Shown: positions 43,401 through 54,177, counted from the first letter of the stretch. The stretch is DNA of 64,000 nucleotides from Crambe crambe (GCA_963924555.1 OZ004582.1:5890001-5954000), one strand, 5' to 3'. Program-made: numbers and translations. Notes: generated by a model not told the origin, from the letters alone.

Positions 43401-46400
43401 ACTAAGACTTCCGTTTATTATTTTCGAGGATTCTGATAGACTACGAAAAAAACGAAAATAAAACCCCATCGAAAATTTATACAATTACGGTACATGGCTT
43501 TATGGCACCCATCCAATCTATAGTGGATGCAATCAATAACCTAGCGTTGATTTGCTTTTCAATCCCATCATGAATGAGTAAAGTGCACTGAAATTGTATT
43601 CATAAACAAATCAAGTCATGCTTAGCGTACAACTGATAACAATACGTCCAACCCCCTTGCAGTTATTATATGAACCTGAGAGCTGTTGCTATTATGATGA
43701 CCTAGGGCTGTGATAGCTCAAAGGTCCTAAATAGTGAAGCACTTATAGTATCAATGAGTCCCTTTTACCGTATAGCCGGAAATATTGACGAAGATTTTAA
43801 TTTGATACTTTGGCGGTTTAAGCATCAAATCGCCAGAAATATAATTGTCAAAAAGTCACGCAGTTTAATTAAGTTTGCGATGCACATCACTGCTGGACAG
43901 AAAGTCAAAGAAAACTTATAGGCCCTGGAGGAGTAGCGCCTTGAACCTGTGATGGTGTTGGGCCTGGCCAGGAGCGGATCTGGCCAGCCAACTGACTTGA
44001 AGAGCGAGAGATACTTTAGAGGGCAAATATATTATTAATTCAATGTTATTTCAAGAGACCATCTACCAGCACTGAGCTAGATTACGTCACTGTCCTTAAG
44101 TAGTCTAATTATGTGTGGGTGTGGTTAATGTTCAATAATTAGTTGATTGCTTCCTGCTTCCCTGGTCTGGTAGGCTGTCCTGGTCCAACAGATGGCGCAA
44201 TGAATTAAAGAGCCATCCATCACTATAAAGAAAGAGAGAACAAGCGGCTGAAATTCTTCAAGGGATGTGTTGATTATAGCATAAGGATCGCTATCAGTGT
44301 TAGTTTCTCCCAAGAATTGAAGTCCATACGCTTTCGTAGACTAACACAAACACAACTGGAGAACTCATACTTGCTGTATGGCAAGCTATGGTAAAATTAA
44401 ATCGTCATTGGTATTTTTATGAGGAAATCGTATAATATAATTCCCGTCAATATTTCCGGCTATACGGTATACTGTCAAGCTGTATTAAAAGAATGTACAG
44501 TATCATTGATCCAGATTAACATATGTGCATGCATCACTGGTATCCATAGTAACCTTAATGCATCATTAGTATATCCATGACAGTAGTCTAGAGCAGCGGT
44601 GTAACATTATCACACTTATTAGGTTTCCAGGTTGGAACCACTCTGTCTCTGACAGCGATGTCTTAATTAGTGAAATAAAAAAATGTAGGGATGAGTTACC
44701 AGCAATTTTCATGCAATGACAAAATATTCCAACTGTATTCATTTTCCATTATTTCTTCTAATTCTACAAGTATGTGGTTGACCCTTAGAAAAAAATTTTA
44801 AGAGCTATCTTCCTAATGATTTTTTTTGTAGCTCCTCAGATCTGCAGGCAAAGTCTATTGATTACCAATGAAGGTGGGACATATTTCTGGAAAGGAGCTG
44901 GTATGAAAATAACAGTTCCTAAAAACTCACTACCAAAAGGCACAGAGCAAGAAATGCTAAATGTCAACATTGCCATGTTAGGTGATCATTTTATTGGAGA
45001 CGAGAATCAAGTAGTTAGTCCAATTCACTGGGTTGATACAAAAATAAAATTTAAAAAAAAAATTGGTTTTGAAATCCAACATGCTGCCATGGACGCACGG
45101 CATTTATTTTTTTTGAAAGTAAGTAATGAAGAATCATCTGAACAAGATACCCCCCAGTCTCCTGCTGCTGGTATTATGCACTTAGATGGAGGAAAATTCG
45201 GTCAGCATTCTAATATTGGTGCCATAGCTACAGAGACCTTTTCTGGACTGGCAATCGCAGCACCAATAGGAACAAAAATATCCATGATAAGCAAATTATT
45301 CTATGATGAAACAGATCGCTATGGATATCCAAAGAACATAGCATTTGTTATAACATTGAATTTGGAAATTCTGTTATCAGTAAGGGACTGAGCTAATAGT
45401 AGCTAGTAACAATTATTAGCTATTTATGATTTCATAGATATTGGGTTCTCAATTTGAACACTGGACTGAAGGACCAGTTATGCCTATACAATTTGAAGGA
45501 TCACATGTTATGCTAGATATTCCTCCATCTGGAATAGAAATGGATAATTTTAAAATTGTTCCAGCTTTTCCACCTGTAGTAAGTCATTAATGTGTTTGCT
45601 AGCAATATGTGTCACATAAGGTTACAATAATGCATAGATAACCAGGGATGAAGTGATGAATTTGCTTATATCACCAATAGTAAAATTTCCAGTGTGTCAT
45701 CTGAATGTTGCTCATAATTCCGATCAAGAATCATTCAACCATGATACCCTCAGAGAAAAAGCAATTAACCTTATAGGGGCATCTACTCCGAATGATTACA
45801 TTATTATTGGTCAGAAAGTACGATCTCATAAAGGTATGACTGATGCTAGAGTATAGTGAAATCTCACATTGGACTCTAAAATTATCATTACTCAGGCCAT
45901 CCAAAAAGGTTCCAAATGAAGATTAAACACATGCCTATTAATGAGAATTCATGCTGCATAAATATTTTCATTTGTGAGGTAATTATAGCTAGCCTCTCAT
46001 TATCTAATTACTAGTTATGTGCTTGTAGCACAGAATGGCGAGCAAAGCAACACAGCTTGCTGTTGCGAAACTTTAAATGTTACATTGTGATATTTTGGAT
46101 TTGCATGCCCTCTTCTCGTAGAGTCTATAAGCCCTTAATACTACTAAGTCCTAGCTTCTTTTTGTTCAGCAGAATCTGAATCTGCCTTTTTTGTCCCCTT
46201 ATTTCCCTGTCACTTTCAGATCTGCTCTCTTTTTTTTCTCTCCATCTCTTTCATTTCTTCTGGACTTGGCATCAATCCTCAGACTCTGCTTGTAATTTTC
46301 TTCTTTCTCTCTTCTTTTATCAAGCCTTGACCGTCTTTGTTCCACTGATTCAGAGCTTCTTCTGGCTCTATACCCTTCGCATTCCTTTGGTCTAACCTTG

Positions 46401-49400
46401 CTCTTTTTTGCTGCTCAGTTTTGGAGCAGTATTCATTCGCTTCACTTTCCATTGTTAGCTAAAAGTTAGCTATTTTGTGCATGTGCAGTATTTTACCCTC
46501 AGGGCTTGATATCCAGTTTGTACACTATAGAGAGTCGCTCGCTTCATTTGTGATTATGCTGCAAAATAATCTTGACTGTTACGTACATCTATAGAATGAA
46601 ATTATAGGTTAACCACTCTTAGATTTGGTATACAATGAATGTATAATTATAGCCTACTAATGTTTGCCAATACATGCTACAGTGTTCAAAGGAGAAACCG
46701 CTTGTGTGCTTGGACCGCGTGGCAACTAACTTATCATTACATAATCGTGAATTACATAATTGTGACATGATATATGATTGTGATGTAATCATGACATAAT
46801 GTGTGATTGTGATACATAATAGTAAGTATGAACATTACATCCCTCCCTTACTTTAGATTGGAGGTAGAGTCACTTATCGTAAATGTTCTGTCCATAGCGG
46901 TGAATCGGGTTTCGAGACCTGGCTGGGTATCGCCTGGTTGGCTGAGGTGCAGGCGGTGGAACAGGTACAGCAGGAACAGGTACTATGGGAACTAGGTCAG
47001 GTGTATCAGCTTCATCATTCAGTTGATCGTCATCAGATTCATCTGAATCGCATTCCGGAGTTTTCATAGTCGGTTCGATTTTCTTGAAATGGCTTATGTT
47101 GCGTGTGATGTACTTTTCATTTCTCACACCAGTCAACATGGTTCCTTTGATTTCAACAACTTTGTATGGAGACGGATCAAACTTGGTTGTAAACTTGTTC
47201 TTTTTCTTCTGACGCACGAGAACAGCGTCACCAATATTTATATTGGATTCACGAGCTTGAACTCTTTGATCAGCATATTCTTTCATCTTCTGCTTCGCCT
47301 GAGAATCTTTGGCTTGTATCTCAGAATTAATTTTTTCACAAATTTCAGGAAGTTTCATTGAAATCTTCCGATTGAAAAGTAACTCAGCAGGGGAAACTGC
47401 TGTTGAACTGTGAGGAGTTGCACGGTAATTCAACAGAAATCGGTAAAGTTCTTTCTTCCAATCTCTCCCTTCAGCATGTGCAGATCGAACTGCTTTGGTG
47501 AGTGGCTTCATAAAGCTTTCAGCTTCTCCATTTGCTTGTGGCCATAATGGGGTGACCTTCTGGTGCTTGATACCATTTTCTTCCATGTGAGCTCTGAATT
47601 CTTCCCCAAAAAATGGAGGACCATTATCACTTTTGAGAATAGTGGGTATGCCATGTGTAGCAAAAATACGGTCAAGCTTCTGTAAGGTCCCTCTTCCAGC
47701 AGTAGAGTGAACAATTTCCACTTCTGGGAATCTAGAATAAGCGTCAATAACGACAAGAAGGTACTCACCGGTAGGGAACGGACCACAGAAATCAACGTTC
47801 ACGGTGTGCCATGGTTTTGGTGGTAATGGAGTCATCTGGAGGGGTTGAGGATGATCTGGCAGACTGTTAGCTTGACATGCAACACAATTCTGGATCAGGT
47901 TCTTTGCCATCTTGTCAATTCCAGGAAACCAGACCTTCTCTCTTAGCAATTTCTTAGTCTTCACTAGTCCCTGGTGTCCTTCATGTGCAATCTGAACTGC
48001 TCTCTGCTGCAATTCAGTTGGTAGGACAATGCGTTGGCCACGGAGAACGAGGTTGGAGTTGGAGTTCACAGTCAATTCATCCTTGATGTTCATAAACAGC
48101 TTGATCTGCGCTTTGTCCACATCGTCTGATTGAACGGACTGTATCTCACTCCACTCCCCAGAACGAATCACTTGTATGAGGTACTGGAGAGTTGCATCAG
48201 CTTTGGTAGCTTCCTGAAGTTCTGCTAGCGTCATTGCTCGAGGAACTGCATGTAGAGAGAGAAAATTGACGTAGTCTTCAGCCAACTTCTCTGCTTGTTT
48301 CGACTCAACCAGGCTGGTATGCCGAGAGAGAAAATCTGATGGATTCTGGTTGCCTTTGGTATGCACTATTCGAAAATTGTAACTTTGCAGTCGCAAATTC
48401 CATCGCTCAATTCTAGCTGGAGGTTTGGATTTAGGATTTCCCAAGATCATTTGCACTGGCTTACAGTCAGTGTACAAAGTAAACAGCTTTCCGTAGAGGT
48501 AGAGATGAAAATGTTCGACGGCCCAAACAATCGCCAGAGCTTCCTTCTCTGTCTGGGAATATCGAGTCTCCACATCAGAGAGTGACCTGCTGCCATAGGC
48601 TACAATTCTACGGTCAAGTTGTCCTGGCGTTCTCTGGGACAGAATCGCAGAGAGTCCAACTGGAGATGCATCCGTAGTCAGCTCGGTCTCCTTGGAGGGG
48701 TCAAAGTATGCCATAGTAGTCTCACTGGTCAATAACTCTTTGATCTTCTCAAATGCTGCTTGGTGCAGTTTGGTCCATTGGAATGAACTATTCTTCTTCG
48801 TCAGTTCACGCAAAGGGTGTGAAACATTACTGAATGAAGGAATGAACTTGGCACAATAAGTCGCCATGCCAAGAAAGCTTCTGACTTCTGATACTGATTT
48901 AGGGGGGCTCATATTCTGGATAGACAAAACTTTCTCAGGATCTGGTGAGATGCCATCTTTGGAGAAGATAAAACCAAAGAAGGAGATAGAGGGTTTGTTG
49001 AACTCACATTTAGACTTGTTGAGGGTCAAATTGACATCAGAAAACTTCTGAAAAACTGCTTTCAGTGCCCGGTCATGGTCAGCTTGAGTCTTGCCGAAAA
49101 TGATGACGTCATCACTAATGTTAAATGAACCGGGAATGTTATGGAGTTGTTCACCAATGATGTTTTGAAAAATTTCACTGGCAGAGTTAGTTCCGAAATT
49201 CAAACGACGATAGCAACGGAGGCCTTCATGTGTAGCGAATGTTGTGATATGTCGGCTTTCAGGTGCAAGTGGAATCTGATGGTAACCAGATCTCAGATCG
49301 AGTTTTGAGAAAACAGTGGCTCCATTTAGAATGTGAATGAGGTCGTCTAGAGTCGGACTGGGGTGTCTCTCTCTTCGAATGGCTTCATTTGGTCTTCTCA

Positions 49401-51947
49401 TGTCCACACAGAGACGGACACTTCCATTCTTTTTGGGAGTAACTACTAGTGGAGAGACCCATGGTGTGGCACCGTTGACCTTCTCAATGATGCCTTGACG
49501 TTCAAGCTGCTCCAGTTCTTCCGACACTTGCTTCCGAAGATGGAAAGGAACACGACGTGCACGCTGTGCTACCGGAGGAACAGAGTCATCAATATGAAGG
49601 TGAAGTTCTGTGTCCTTGAGTTTTCCAATGCCCTTGAACAAATGGGGAAACTGCTTAATCAGCTCATCAGAGGTTTGCTGAGTTTGTATCTGGTTAACCT
49701 TGACATCAATAATACCCAGATCACAAGCAGTCTTGTAACTCAATAGAGAGCCATGATTGCCTCGGATGACGTGGATCGTAGACTGGACATGTTTGGTTCC
49801 AATGCAAATATCAGCGGTGAACTGGCCTAGTACATGAAGTTGGGAGTCAGATCCATATGCAAATATACGTTTGGTAGATCGTAGGAGTTCAATTTCTCCA
49901 TTCCGTTGGATGTCACTGAAACTGCTTTCATCAATGATGTCTGTGGATGCTCCAGTGTCAATCATCATGGGAACTGGGATGTTGTTAACTGAAACTGAAA
50001 TCACGGGAGTCTTGGCACCACTAGCTGTATTACCAAGTGTGAAGAGATACTCATCATCACTGCTGTCGGTCTCTTCTGAATCAGAGTCCACAGTCTCTTC
50101 GGTAGTCACCTGATGAACACGAGATGCAAACTTCGGCTGAAAACGGCTTCTGCCACGTTTCGGGGGAACTGCTAGCTTAGTGCGACACACACGAGCGAAA
50201 TGGTTGGGCTTGCCACATGCCTTGCATACCTGACCCTTAGCAGGACAGGGACTGCCTTTGTGAGGCCATGCGAGTCCACAGTTGCGGCACTGAGTTGATT
50301 GAGTAGGTGGAGGGGTTGGTCGGTTGAATGGCAGCTTCTTCAGATGCTTCTTTGAACTGACTTTGTTCACCTTTTCATTCTGCATACCAGACGTTGATGA
50401 TTGTTCCATTCCACTGGCTTGCATCTCACTGGCTTCGATGGATCTACCCTTGGCAAGAAGAGCGTCCAATGTAAGGTCATCACGAAGAGCTACTCGTCTG
50501 AGTCGTTTCGAGATACAGTTCTGAATTATGGTAGACTTTAGTTCTCGCTCAATGTTAGTAAAATCACAGTTAGCAGCCAGCTTACGAAGCCTAGTGGTAT
50601 ACTGGTCAATAGTCTCACCTGACATCTGAGCAGTATTTCTGAATTTGAATACCTCATAGTCTAAATTTTTCTTGGGAGTAAAATACTCGTCTAGCTTAGT
50701 CATAGCTGTGTCATAATCATCACCTGTGTCTGTGAAGGTGTCGAAAATAGATTGAGTTGCCTCGCCCATCTGGTACAATAGAAGAGCACGCTTTTGCTGG
50801 GCGTCTTCTATCTTCATGGCTGCCACATAGACTTGAAAACGTCGCTTCCATGTCTTCCAGCGTTGCCCTAGGCTTGTGGGATCGCTTAGAGGGTCAAATG
50901 GAGAGAGTGGCGTAAGACCGAGTCCTGGTTTCGCCGTTCCTTCTGCCATATGTACCTCGAATCCTCGTCGCCAGTTACAGTGTTCAAAGGAGAAACCGCT
51001 TGTGTGCTTGGACCGCGTGGCAACTAACTTATCATTACATAATCGTGAATTACATAATTGTGACATGATATATGATTGTGATGTAATCATGACATAATGT
51101 GTGATTGTGATACATAATAGTAAGTATGAACATTACACATGCGAATGAGGCCTGTGATTTCTATTATACAGACTTCAATATTGATGTCCCTGGGTGAAAA
51201 TTTTTACAATGAAGACCTGTTACCCTTCACAGCAACACAAACAGTGAAATTCATTGGAAAGTCAATAAGTATTCAGTTGCCAATCACTCTTGGAAATTGG
51301 GAATTAACAGCAATTAATCATCCTGAGGTAAAATAAAGCATATATAGTTGTGGTAGACAACATTTTAAAAGCTTATGTAGGAACCCCCTGACCTCTCTCT
51401 TATTGTATAGTGTAAGCCACCGATTGTCATCCAGAATATTTTCTCAGTTCATATCTTTTCACTTATGGTTATAAAACTTCCAACAGGAAAGATAATTTCC
51501 TTTTTTATAGCACTGTGGTAGCACTCTCTATGTAGTATGGCGTTGCCAGCCCAACTTTTCTTCTTTTATGTGGGGAGGGGAAAGAAAAGTGGTCTGGTAG
51601 CTCTAGCATCAACTACTTGTGACACCCATGCACACAGCTATAGCTGTGTGCCAATCAGATTTCTCTATTCAGTCACGTGAAGTAGAAATAATGTTGACGA
51701 CATACACCCACAATTCATTCCACATTGGCAGAGCTAGAGCTATGGAGAAGTCACCAAGAGAAGTGTTTAAAGAGCTAGGAATACCTGGCATGAAGCCGAA
51801 GTTTTATCAGCGATTTTCAAGGGCAATGTGTTCGGAATTCTACTGACTGGCTTCGAAAAATTATTCAACATGCAATTTAAATTATTTTTGAGAGAGTGCA
51901 CAGGCGTCACAAGTAGTTGATGCTTGAGCTCCCAGACACCACTCTTC

Positions 51948-51988
<41 letters not shown>

Positions 51989-54177
51989 AAAGAAAAGCTG
52001 GGCTGGCAACACCAGACTATACTCTCTATGTAAGGATGACCCTTTAAAAAATGATCACCATCACCTACAGAGCCAAACTTCACTTTATAGTCTAAAAATG
52101 AAAGTATGCATTGCACATCTAAGGAATGTTTTCTAGTAAGATATAAAGTTATAAACTGCATACCTATAACTACTGTTTATAGGGAACATTACTTTGGTAT
52201 GAAGTACACACTCTTGCGCGGATAATAAAAGAAAATAACCTCCCTTCTAAAAATCCTAGATCTGCCCCTGATTCGCTATGCTTTCCTCTATCCTACCATA
52301 TGTTTAGCTTCACTCAAATCCAACTAAGTACACCAAGTGTCCTAATTGCGAAAACCTTCTCTTCTTTCTTTCTATCATCAATCCCTCGTAACTCTTACAC
52401 TGCTCAAGCACCAAATATACAACAAGCTACTCTTCGGCCTTTCTGCAACCAATCCTGCCTTCATTTTTCATGCCACTGCAAGACAACATGAGATACAGAT
52501 CAACTGCACTACTTCTCTTACCTAATGGAAGCCATTATCTTCTGAATGATGGAACAATAAGTCACCATGCCAAACCTCTGATACTGATTTAGGGGACGAA
52601 ACTTTCTCTGAGTAGTTGACCAGTGAGACTACTACGTATACCCCTCCAAGGAGACTGAGCTTTTACAGATGCATCTCCAGTTGGACTCTGTGATTTTGTC
52701 CCAGAGAACGCCAGGACAACTTGACCGCAGAATTGTAGAGGTCACTCTTTGATGTGGAGACTCGATATTCCCAGACAGAGAAGGATGCTCTGGTGGGCCA
52801 TCGAACATTTTCCTTTACGGAAAGCTGTTTATGTTGTACATTGACTAGCCAGTGCAGATGATCTTGGGAAATCCTAAATCTGAACCTCAAGCTCAATTTT
52901 CTGTTACCAGTTACCTGAAGTTACCAGGTTACCAGTTACTTCAGAGTTACCAGCAGTTACCTGAAGTTACCAGGTTACCAGTATACTAGCTATGCATGAC
53001 ACATATTTGAACAGGCATGCTGATGTAGGGATTATTATTGAAGGCAGCATAGTTTTGATGTTTGTTCACAGAAACTGCTACAGGTAAGAAAGTACAGACT
53101 AACCTTACATGGCCTTTTTATTTAGTATGGCTAAATCTTTTTCCTTCACTTGTGTATACCGTATAAGTAGTTTATATGTACTGGCTGATAATAAATTATG
53201 ACATCACTTACTTCAACTGCAGATGTAATGGTGTAGCTATCTGCAGAACATGTAGAGACGTTGTTAGAACATGATAGAACATGATATATATTATTTGCAC
53301 TCGTTTTAAAAATGGATATGTGGCTTGGTTAGCTAGATAATTTCATTAAACTGTCCGTTATCCAAGTGTCCTCTTCTTAGAGGCTGCAAAGAATTGATAG
53401 GGGGCATGTCACTCATCCATTATAGCTAGCTACTGATAAGTTAATTTGTATTCTGCTATCTGTAATAAAGTGTTTAACCAGCACTGCTGCACTGCTTGTT
53501 GGCAATACAGTTGCTCTCAATGGTTCCAAGCTTGAGGGGAGCAAACATGCCATTGCAGGCTCTATAGGCATTCATTAGCCACCAAAAATCTATATATCTA
53601 AATGATAATTATATTTTTTAATTTAATTTTTGTACAGATCGAACAAAGTTCCTGTTTAAATGCTTCATCCATCAATGTTATAAAGATATTAGCGAGAAGA
53701 AAAGAAGAAACAAAGCCCATTTCTCCACTGAGAGGTGTGATCTTCCTAAAAGGAGCTGCTACACCATGTAATTATGTCAATGTATATTATGACTTCAGTT
53801 TATTACATGAACGAAGGAGACAAAGAGGTAATTATTAGCTAGCTATTAAGTTGTGCATGCCGTTGCCATTAATTTACTTTGTTTCTACAGTACTATCTGT
53901 GCCACAAGGCATGTTAATGGTGGATCCTAGACTTTCATCTCCATCAGCACCAGCTCTATTCCATACAAGAAGTGGACTCCCAAATGACCTGGATTTTTTA
54001 AATACTAAATCTGGTAAACGTACTTCGCTACCTGATGATCTGGAGATACAGGCAGATTTTTTGAAATCCAAAATATTTTCTGGTAAACATACTTCACAAC
54101 ATGAGCATGCTGGTGATATCAAAGAAAGTTTATCCTTGACTAAGAGTCATAAAACTGATACCGAATCTCTGTATTAA
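40479..54177 (+). CDS. Death domain and ZU5 domain protein, ten exons
   Basis: Exons: 40479-40496, 41111-41426, 41484-41630, 44832-45379, 45438-45578, 45638-45833, 45896-45978, 51172-51327, 53638-53827, 53891-54177; 2082 nt, 693 aa, all phases consistent. Exon 1 is only MAFSTR. Exon 2 is a Death-like domain (SKWYDLGLELNI, then SLDNIQKS...LREAIKIYLKQ, STWEKIVAALRA). Exon 3 is a short coiled coil. Exon 4 is a ZU5 domain (LLITNEGGTYFWKGAGMKIT, TVPKNSLPKG, FSGLAIAAP). The C-terminal third may include a UPA-like region; its last 90 residues are Ser/Lys-rich. ZU5-UPA-Death occurs in UNC5, PIDD and ankyrins with Death at the C-terminus; here Death is N-terminal. No signal peptide or membrane helix seen, so a cytoplasmic adaptor is likely. 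Exons 1-4 match the gene at 60526. Confidence 0.83.
41631..42103 (+). other. Start of Death-ZU5 intron 3
   Basis: No feature recognised before the inverted-repeat element at 42104. Confidence 0.5.
42104..43492. mobile_element. 1.4 kb outer inverted-repeat transposon in intron 3
   Basis: Ends TACCGTAATCGTATAAATTT and AAATTTATACAATTACGGTA. TA sits at both ends, which would fit a TA-targeting element. It encloses a second element (42425-43308) and, at about 42305-42341, an end fragment related to the element at 51533-52020. No transposase frame is intact. Confidence 0.7.
42425..43308. mobile_element. Inner inverted-repeat transposon nested in 42104-43492
   Basis: Ends ACCATAGATATTAGACACGG and CCGTGTCTACTATCTATGGT; similarity continues inward to GGAACAGGATTGGAAAC. 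CTC lies directly outside both ends, a possible 3 bp target duplication. Interior carries GCGTGCTATCCG / CGGATAGCACGC as a second inverted pair. Confidence 0.75.
43766..44469. mobile_element. 704 bp inverted-repeat element in intron 3
   Basis: Ends TACCGTATAGCCGGAAATAT and ATATTTCCGGCTATACGGTA, about 25 bp. Begins with the same TACCGTA as the element at 42104, so probably the same superfamily. Interior ORF 44125-44313 (minus) unrecognised. Confidence 0.75.
44470..44831 (+). other. End of Death-ZU5 intron 3
   Basis: No feature recognised besides the acceptor at 44831. Confidence 0.5.
46100..46460 (-). pseudogene. Decayed Lys/Arg/Glu-rich ORF, possibly transposon-derived
   Basis: Minus-strand ATG at about 46452 gives SKTEQQKRARLDQRNAKG and, after a frame change, RRSRLDKRREKEENYKQS. 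Similar Arg-rich units occur at the N-termini of helicase-type (Helitron/PIF1-like) transposon proteins. Multiple frames and a stop show decay. It lies in intron 7 beside the LTR element. Confidence 0.3.
46678..46839 (-). repeat. 3' LTR of the gypsy-type element
   Basis: 162 bp, TACAGTGTTC...AACATTACA on the plus strand. Identical to 50976-51137. Carries GTAAGTAT at 46822 in host-gene sense. Confidence 0.93.
46870..50949 (-). CDS. Gag-Pol polyprotein of the gypsy-type element
   Basis: Chosen start ATG at 50949 (MAEGTAKPGL), just inside the primer binding site; 1359 aa. The frame is also open upstream through the LTR to 51090, but that part overlaps LTR and primer site. Order: gag; zinc knuckle (CKACGKPNHFARVC, near 50210); aspartic protease (MIDTGAST, near 49960); reverse transcriptase (LDLRSGYHQIPLA; active site reads ISDDVIIFG, near 49100); RNase H (TTDASPVGLSAIL); integrase with HH-CC finger (HEGHQG...CVACQ) and D, D, E residues (VDFCGP, KSDNGPPFFG, ANGEAESF). 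No stop or frameshift. Gag and pol share one frame, so no programmed shift is needed. Confidence 0.92.
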   Translation of the reverse strand: MAEGTAKPGLGLTPLSPFDPLSDPTSLGQRWKTWKRRFQVYVAAMKIEDAQQKRALLLYQMGEATQSIFDTFTDTGDDYDTAMTKLDEYFTPKKNLDYEVFKFRNTAQMSGETIDQYTTRLRKLAANCDFTNIERELKSTIIQNCISKRLRRVALRDDLTLDALLAKGRSIEASEMQASGMEQSSTSGMQNEKVNKVSSKKHLKKLPFNRPTPPPTQSTQCRNCGLAWPHKGSPCPAKGQVCKACGKPNHFARVCRTKLAVPPKRGRSRFQPKFASRVHQVTTEETVDSDSEETDSSDDEYLFTLGNTASGAKTPVISVSVNNIPVPMMIDTGASTDIIDESSFSDIQRNGEIELLRSTKRIFAYGSDSQLHVLGQFTADICIGTKHVQSTIHVIRGNHGSLLSYKTACDLGIIDVKVNQIQTQQTSDELIKQFPHLFKGIGKLKDTELHLHIDDSVPPVAQRARRVPFHLRKQVSEELEQLERQGIIEKVNGATPWVSPLVVTPKKNGSVRLCVDMRRPNEAIRRERHPSPTLDDLIHILNGATVFSKLDLRSGYHQIPLAPESRHITTFATHEGLRCYRRLNFGTNSASEIFQNIIGEQLHNIPGSFNISDDVIIFGKTQADHDRALKAVFQKFSDVNLTLNKSKCEFNKPSISFFGFIFSKDGISPDPEKVLSIQNMSPPKSVSEVRSFLGMATYCAKFIPSFSNVSHPLRELTKKNSSFQWTKLHQAAFEKIKELLTSETTMAYFDPSKETELTTDASPVGLSAILSQRTPGQLDRRIVAYGSRSLSDVETRYSQTEKEALAIVWAVEHFHLYLYGKLFTLYTDCKPVQMILGNPKSKPPARIERWNLRLQSYNFRIVHTKGNQNPSDFLSRHTSLVESKQAEKLAEDYVNFLSLHAVPRAMTLAELQEATKADATLQYLIQVIRSGEWSEIQSVQSDDVDKAQIKLFMNIKDELTVNSNSNLVLRGQRIVLPTELQQRAVQIAHEGHQGLVKTKKLLREKVWFPGIDKMAKNLIQNCVACQANSLPDHPQPLQMTPLPPKPWHTVNVDFCGPFPTGEYLLVVIDAYSRFPEVEIVHSTAGRGTLQKLDRIFATHGIPTILKSDNGPPFFGEEFRAHMEENGIKHQKVTPLWPQANGEAESFMKPLTKAVRSAHAEGRDWKKELYRFLLNYRATPHSSTAVSPAELLFNRKISMKLPEICEKINSEIQAKDSQAKQKMKEYADQRVQARESNINIGDAVLVRQKKKNKFTTKFDPSPYKVVEIKGTMLTGVRNEKYITRNISHFKKIEPTMKTPECDSDESDDDQLNDEADTPDLVPIVPVPAVPVPPPAPQPTRRYPARSRNPIHRYGQNIYDK
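50976..51137 (-). repeat. 5' LTR of the gypsy-type element
   Basis: 162 bp, identical to the copy at 46678-46839. In host-gene sense it carries GTAAGTAT at 51120, a strong match to a splice donor. Confidence 0.93.
51533..52020. mobile_element. 488 bp inverted-repeat element with ~10 bp target duplication
   Basis: Ends TAGTATGGCGTTGCCAGCCC and GGGCTGGCAACACCAGACTA, about 30 bp of inverted similarity. ACTCTCTATG occurs directly outside on both sides (51523-51532 and 52021-52030). The interior holds a poly-C/poly-A run (about 51949-51992). Lies in intron 8 of the Death-ZU5 gene. A TSD of 9-10 bp would fit a Mutator-like group; this is inference. Confidence 0.7.
52545..52900 (+). pseudogene. Scrambled relic of a gypsy-type pol gene
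   Basis: 52680-52880 matches, in plus orientation, the RNase H region of the intact element (CCAGAGAACGCCAGGACAAC, AGACTCGATATTCCCAGACA). The first part (52555-52610) matches the same element in the opposite sense (AAGTCACCATGCCAA, CTGATACTGATTTAGGGG). Frames are broken. An older relative, internally inverted. Confidence 0.75.
52898..52983. repeat. GTTACCAG tandem-type repeat
   Basis: Repeated GTTACCAG and AGTTACCTGAAGTTACCAGG units, with imperfect spacing. Confidence 0.8.
52984..53637 (+). other. End of Death-ZU5 intron 8
   Basis: No feature recognised. Ends in a T-rich tract and acceptor TGTACAG at 53637. Confidence 0.5.

Larger units (their letters stand above)
46678..51137 (-). mobile_element. 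Complete LTR retrotransposon (Ty3/gypsy type), apparently intact
   Basis: 4460 bp. Flanked by a 5 bp target duplication CATGC (46673-46677 and 51138-51142). Two 162 bp LTRs look identical base for base. On the minus strand the primer binding site starts TGGCGACGAGGATTCGAGG right next to the 5' LTR, and the polypurine tract AAGGGAGGGA abuts the 3' LTR. One long gag-pol frame lies between. It sits antisense in intron 7 of the Death-ZU5 gene and ends only 34 bases before exon 8. Identical LTRs mean a very recent insertion. Confidence 0.93.

Noticed and set aside
50952..50975. tRNA-like 3' end (TCGAATCC...CCA) beside the right LTR
   Set aside because: Interpreted as the retrotransposon primer binding site; no cloverleaf is present.
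46678..51137. Possibility that the element is an endogenous infectious retrovirus
   Set aside because: No envelope-like ORF exists between integrase and the 3' LTR; it is a gag-pol LTR retrotransposon.
53851..54122. Minus-strand ORF opposite the last Death-ZU5 exon
   Set aside because: Shadow frame; the plus frame joins exon 9 in phase and ends in a natural stop.
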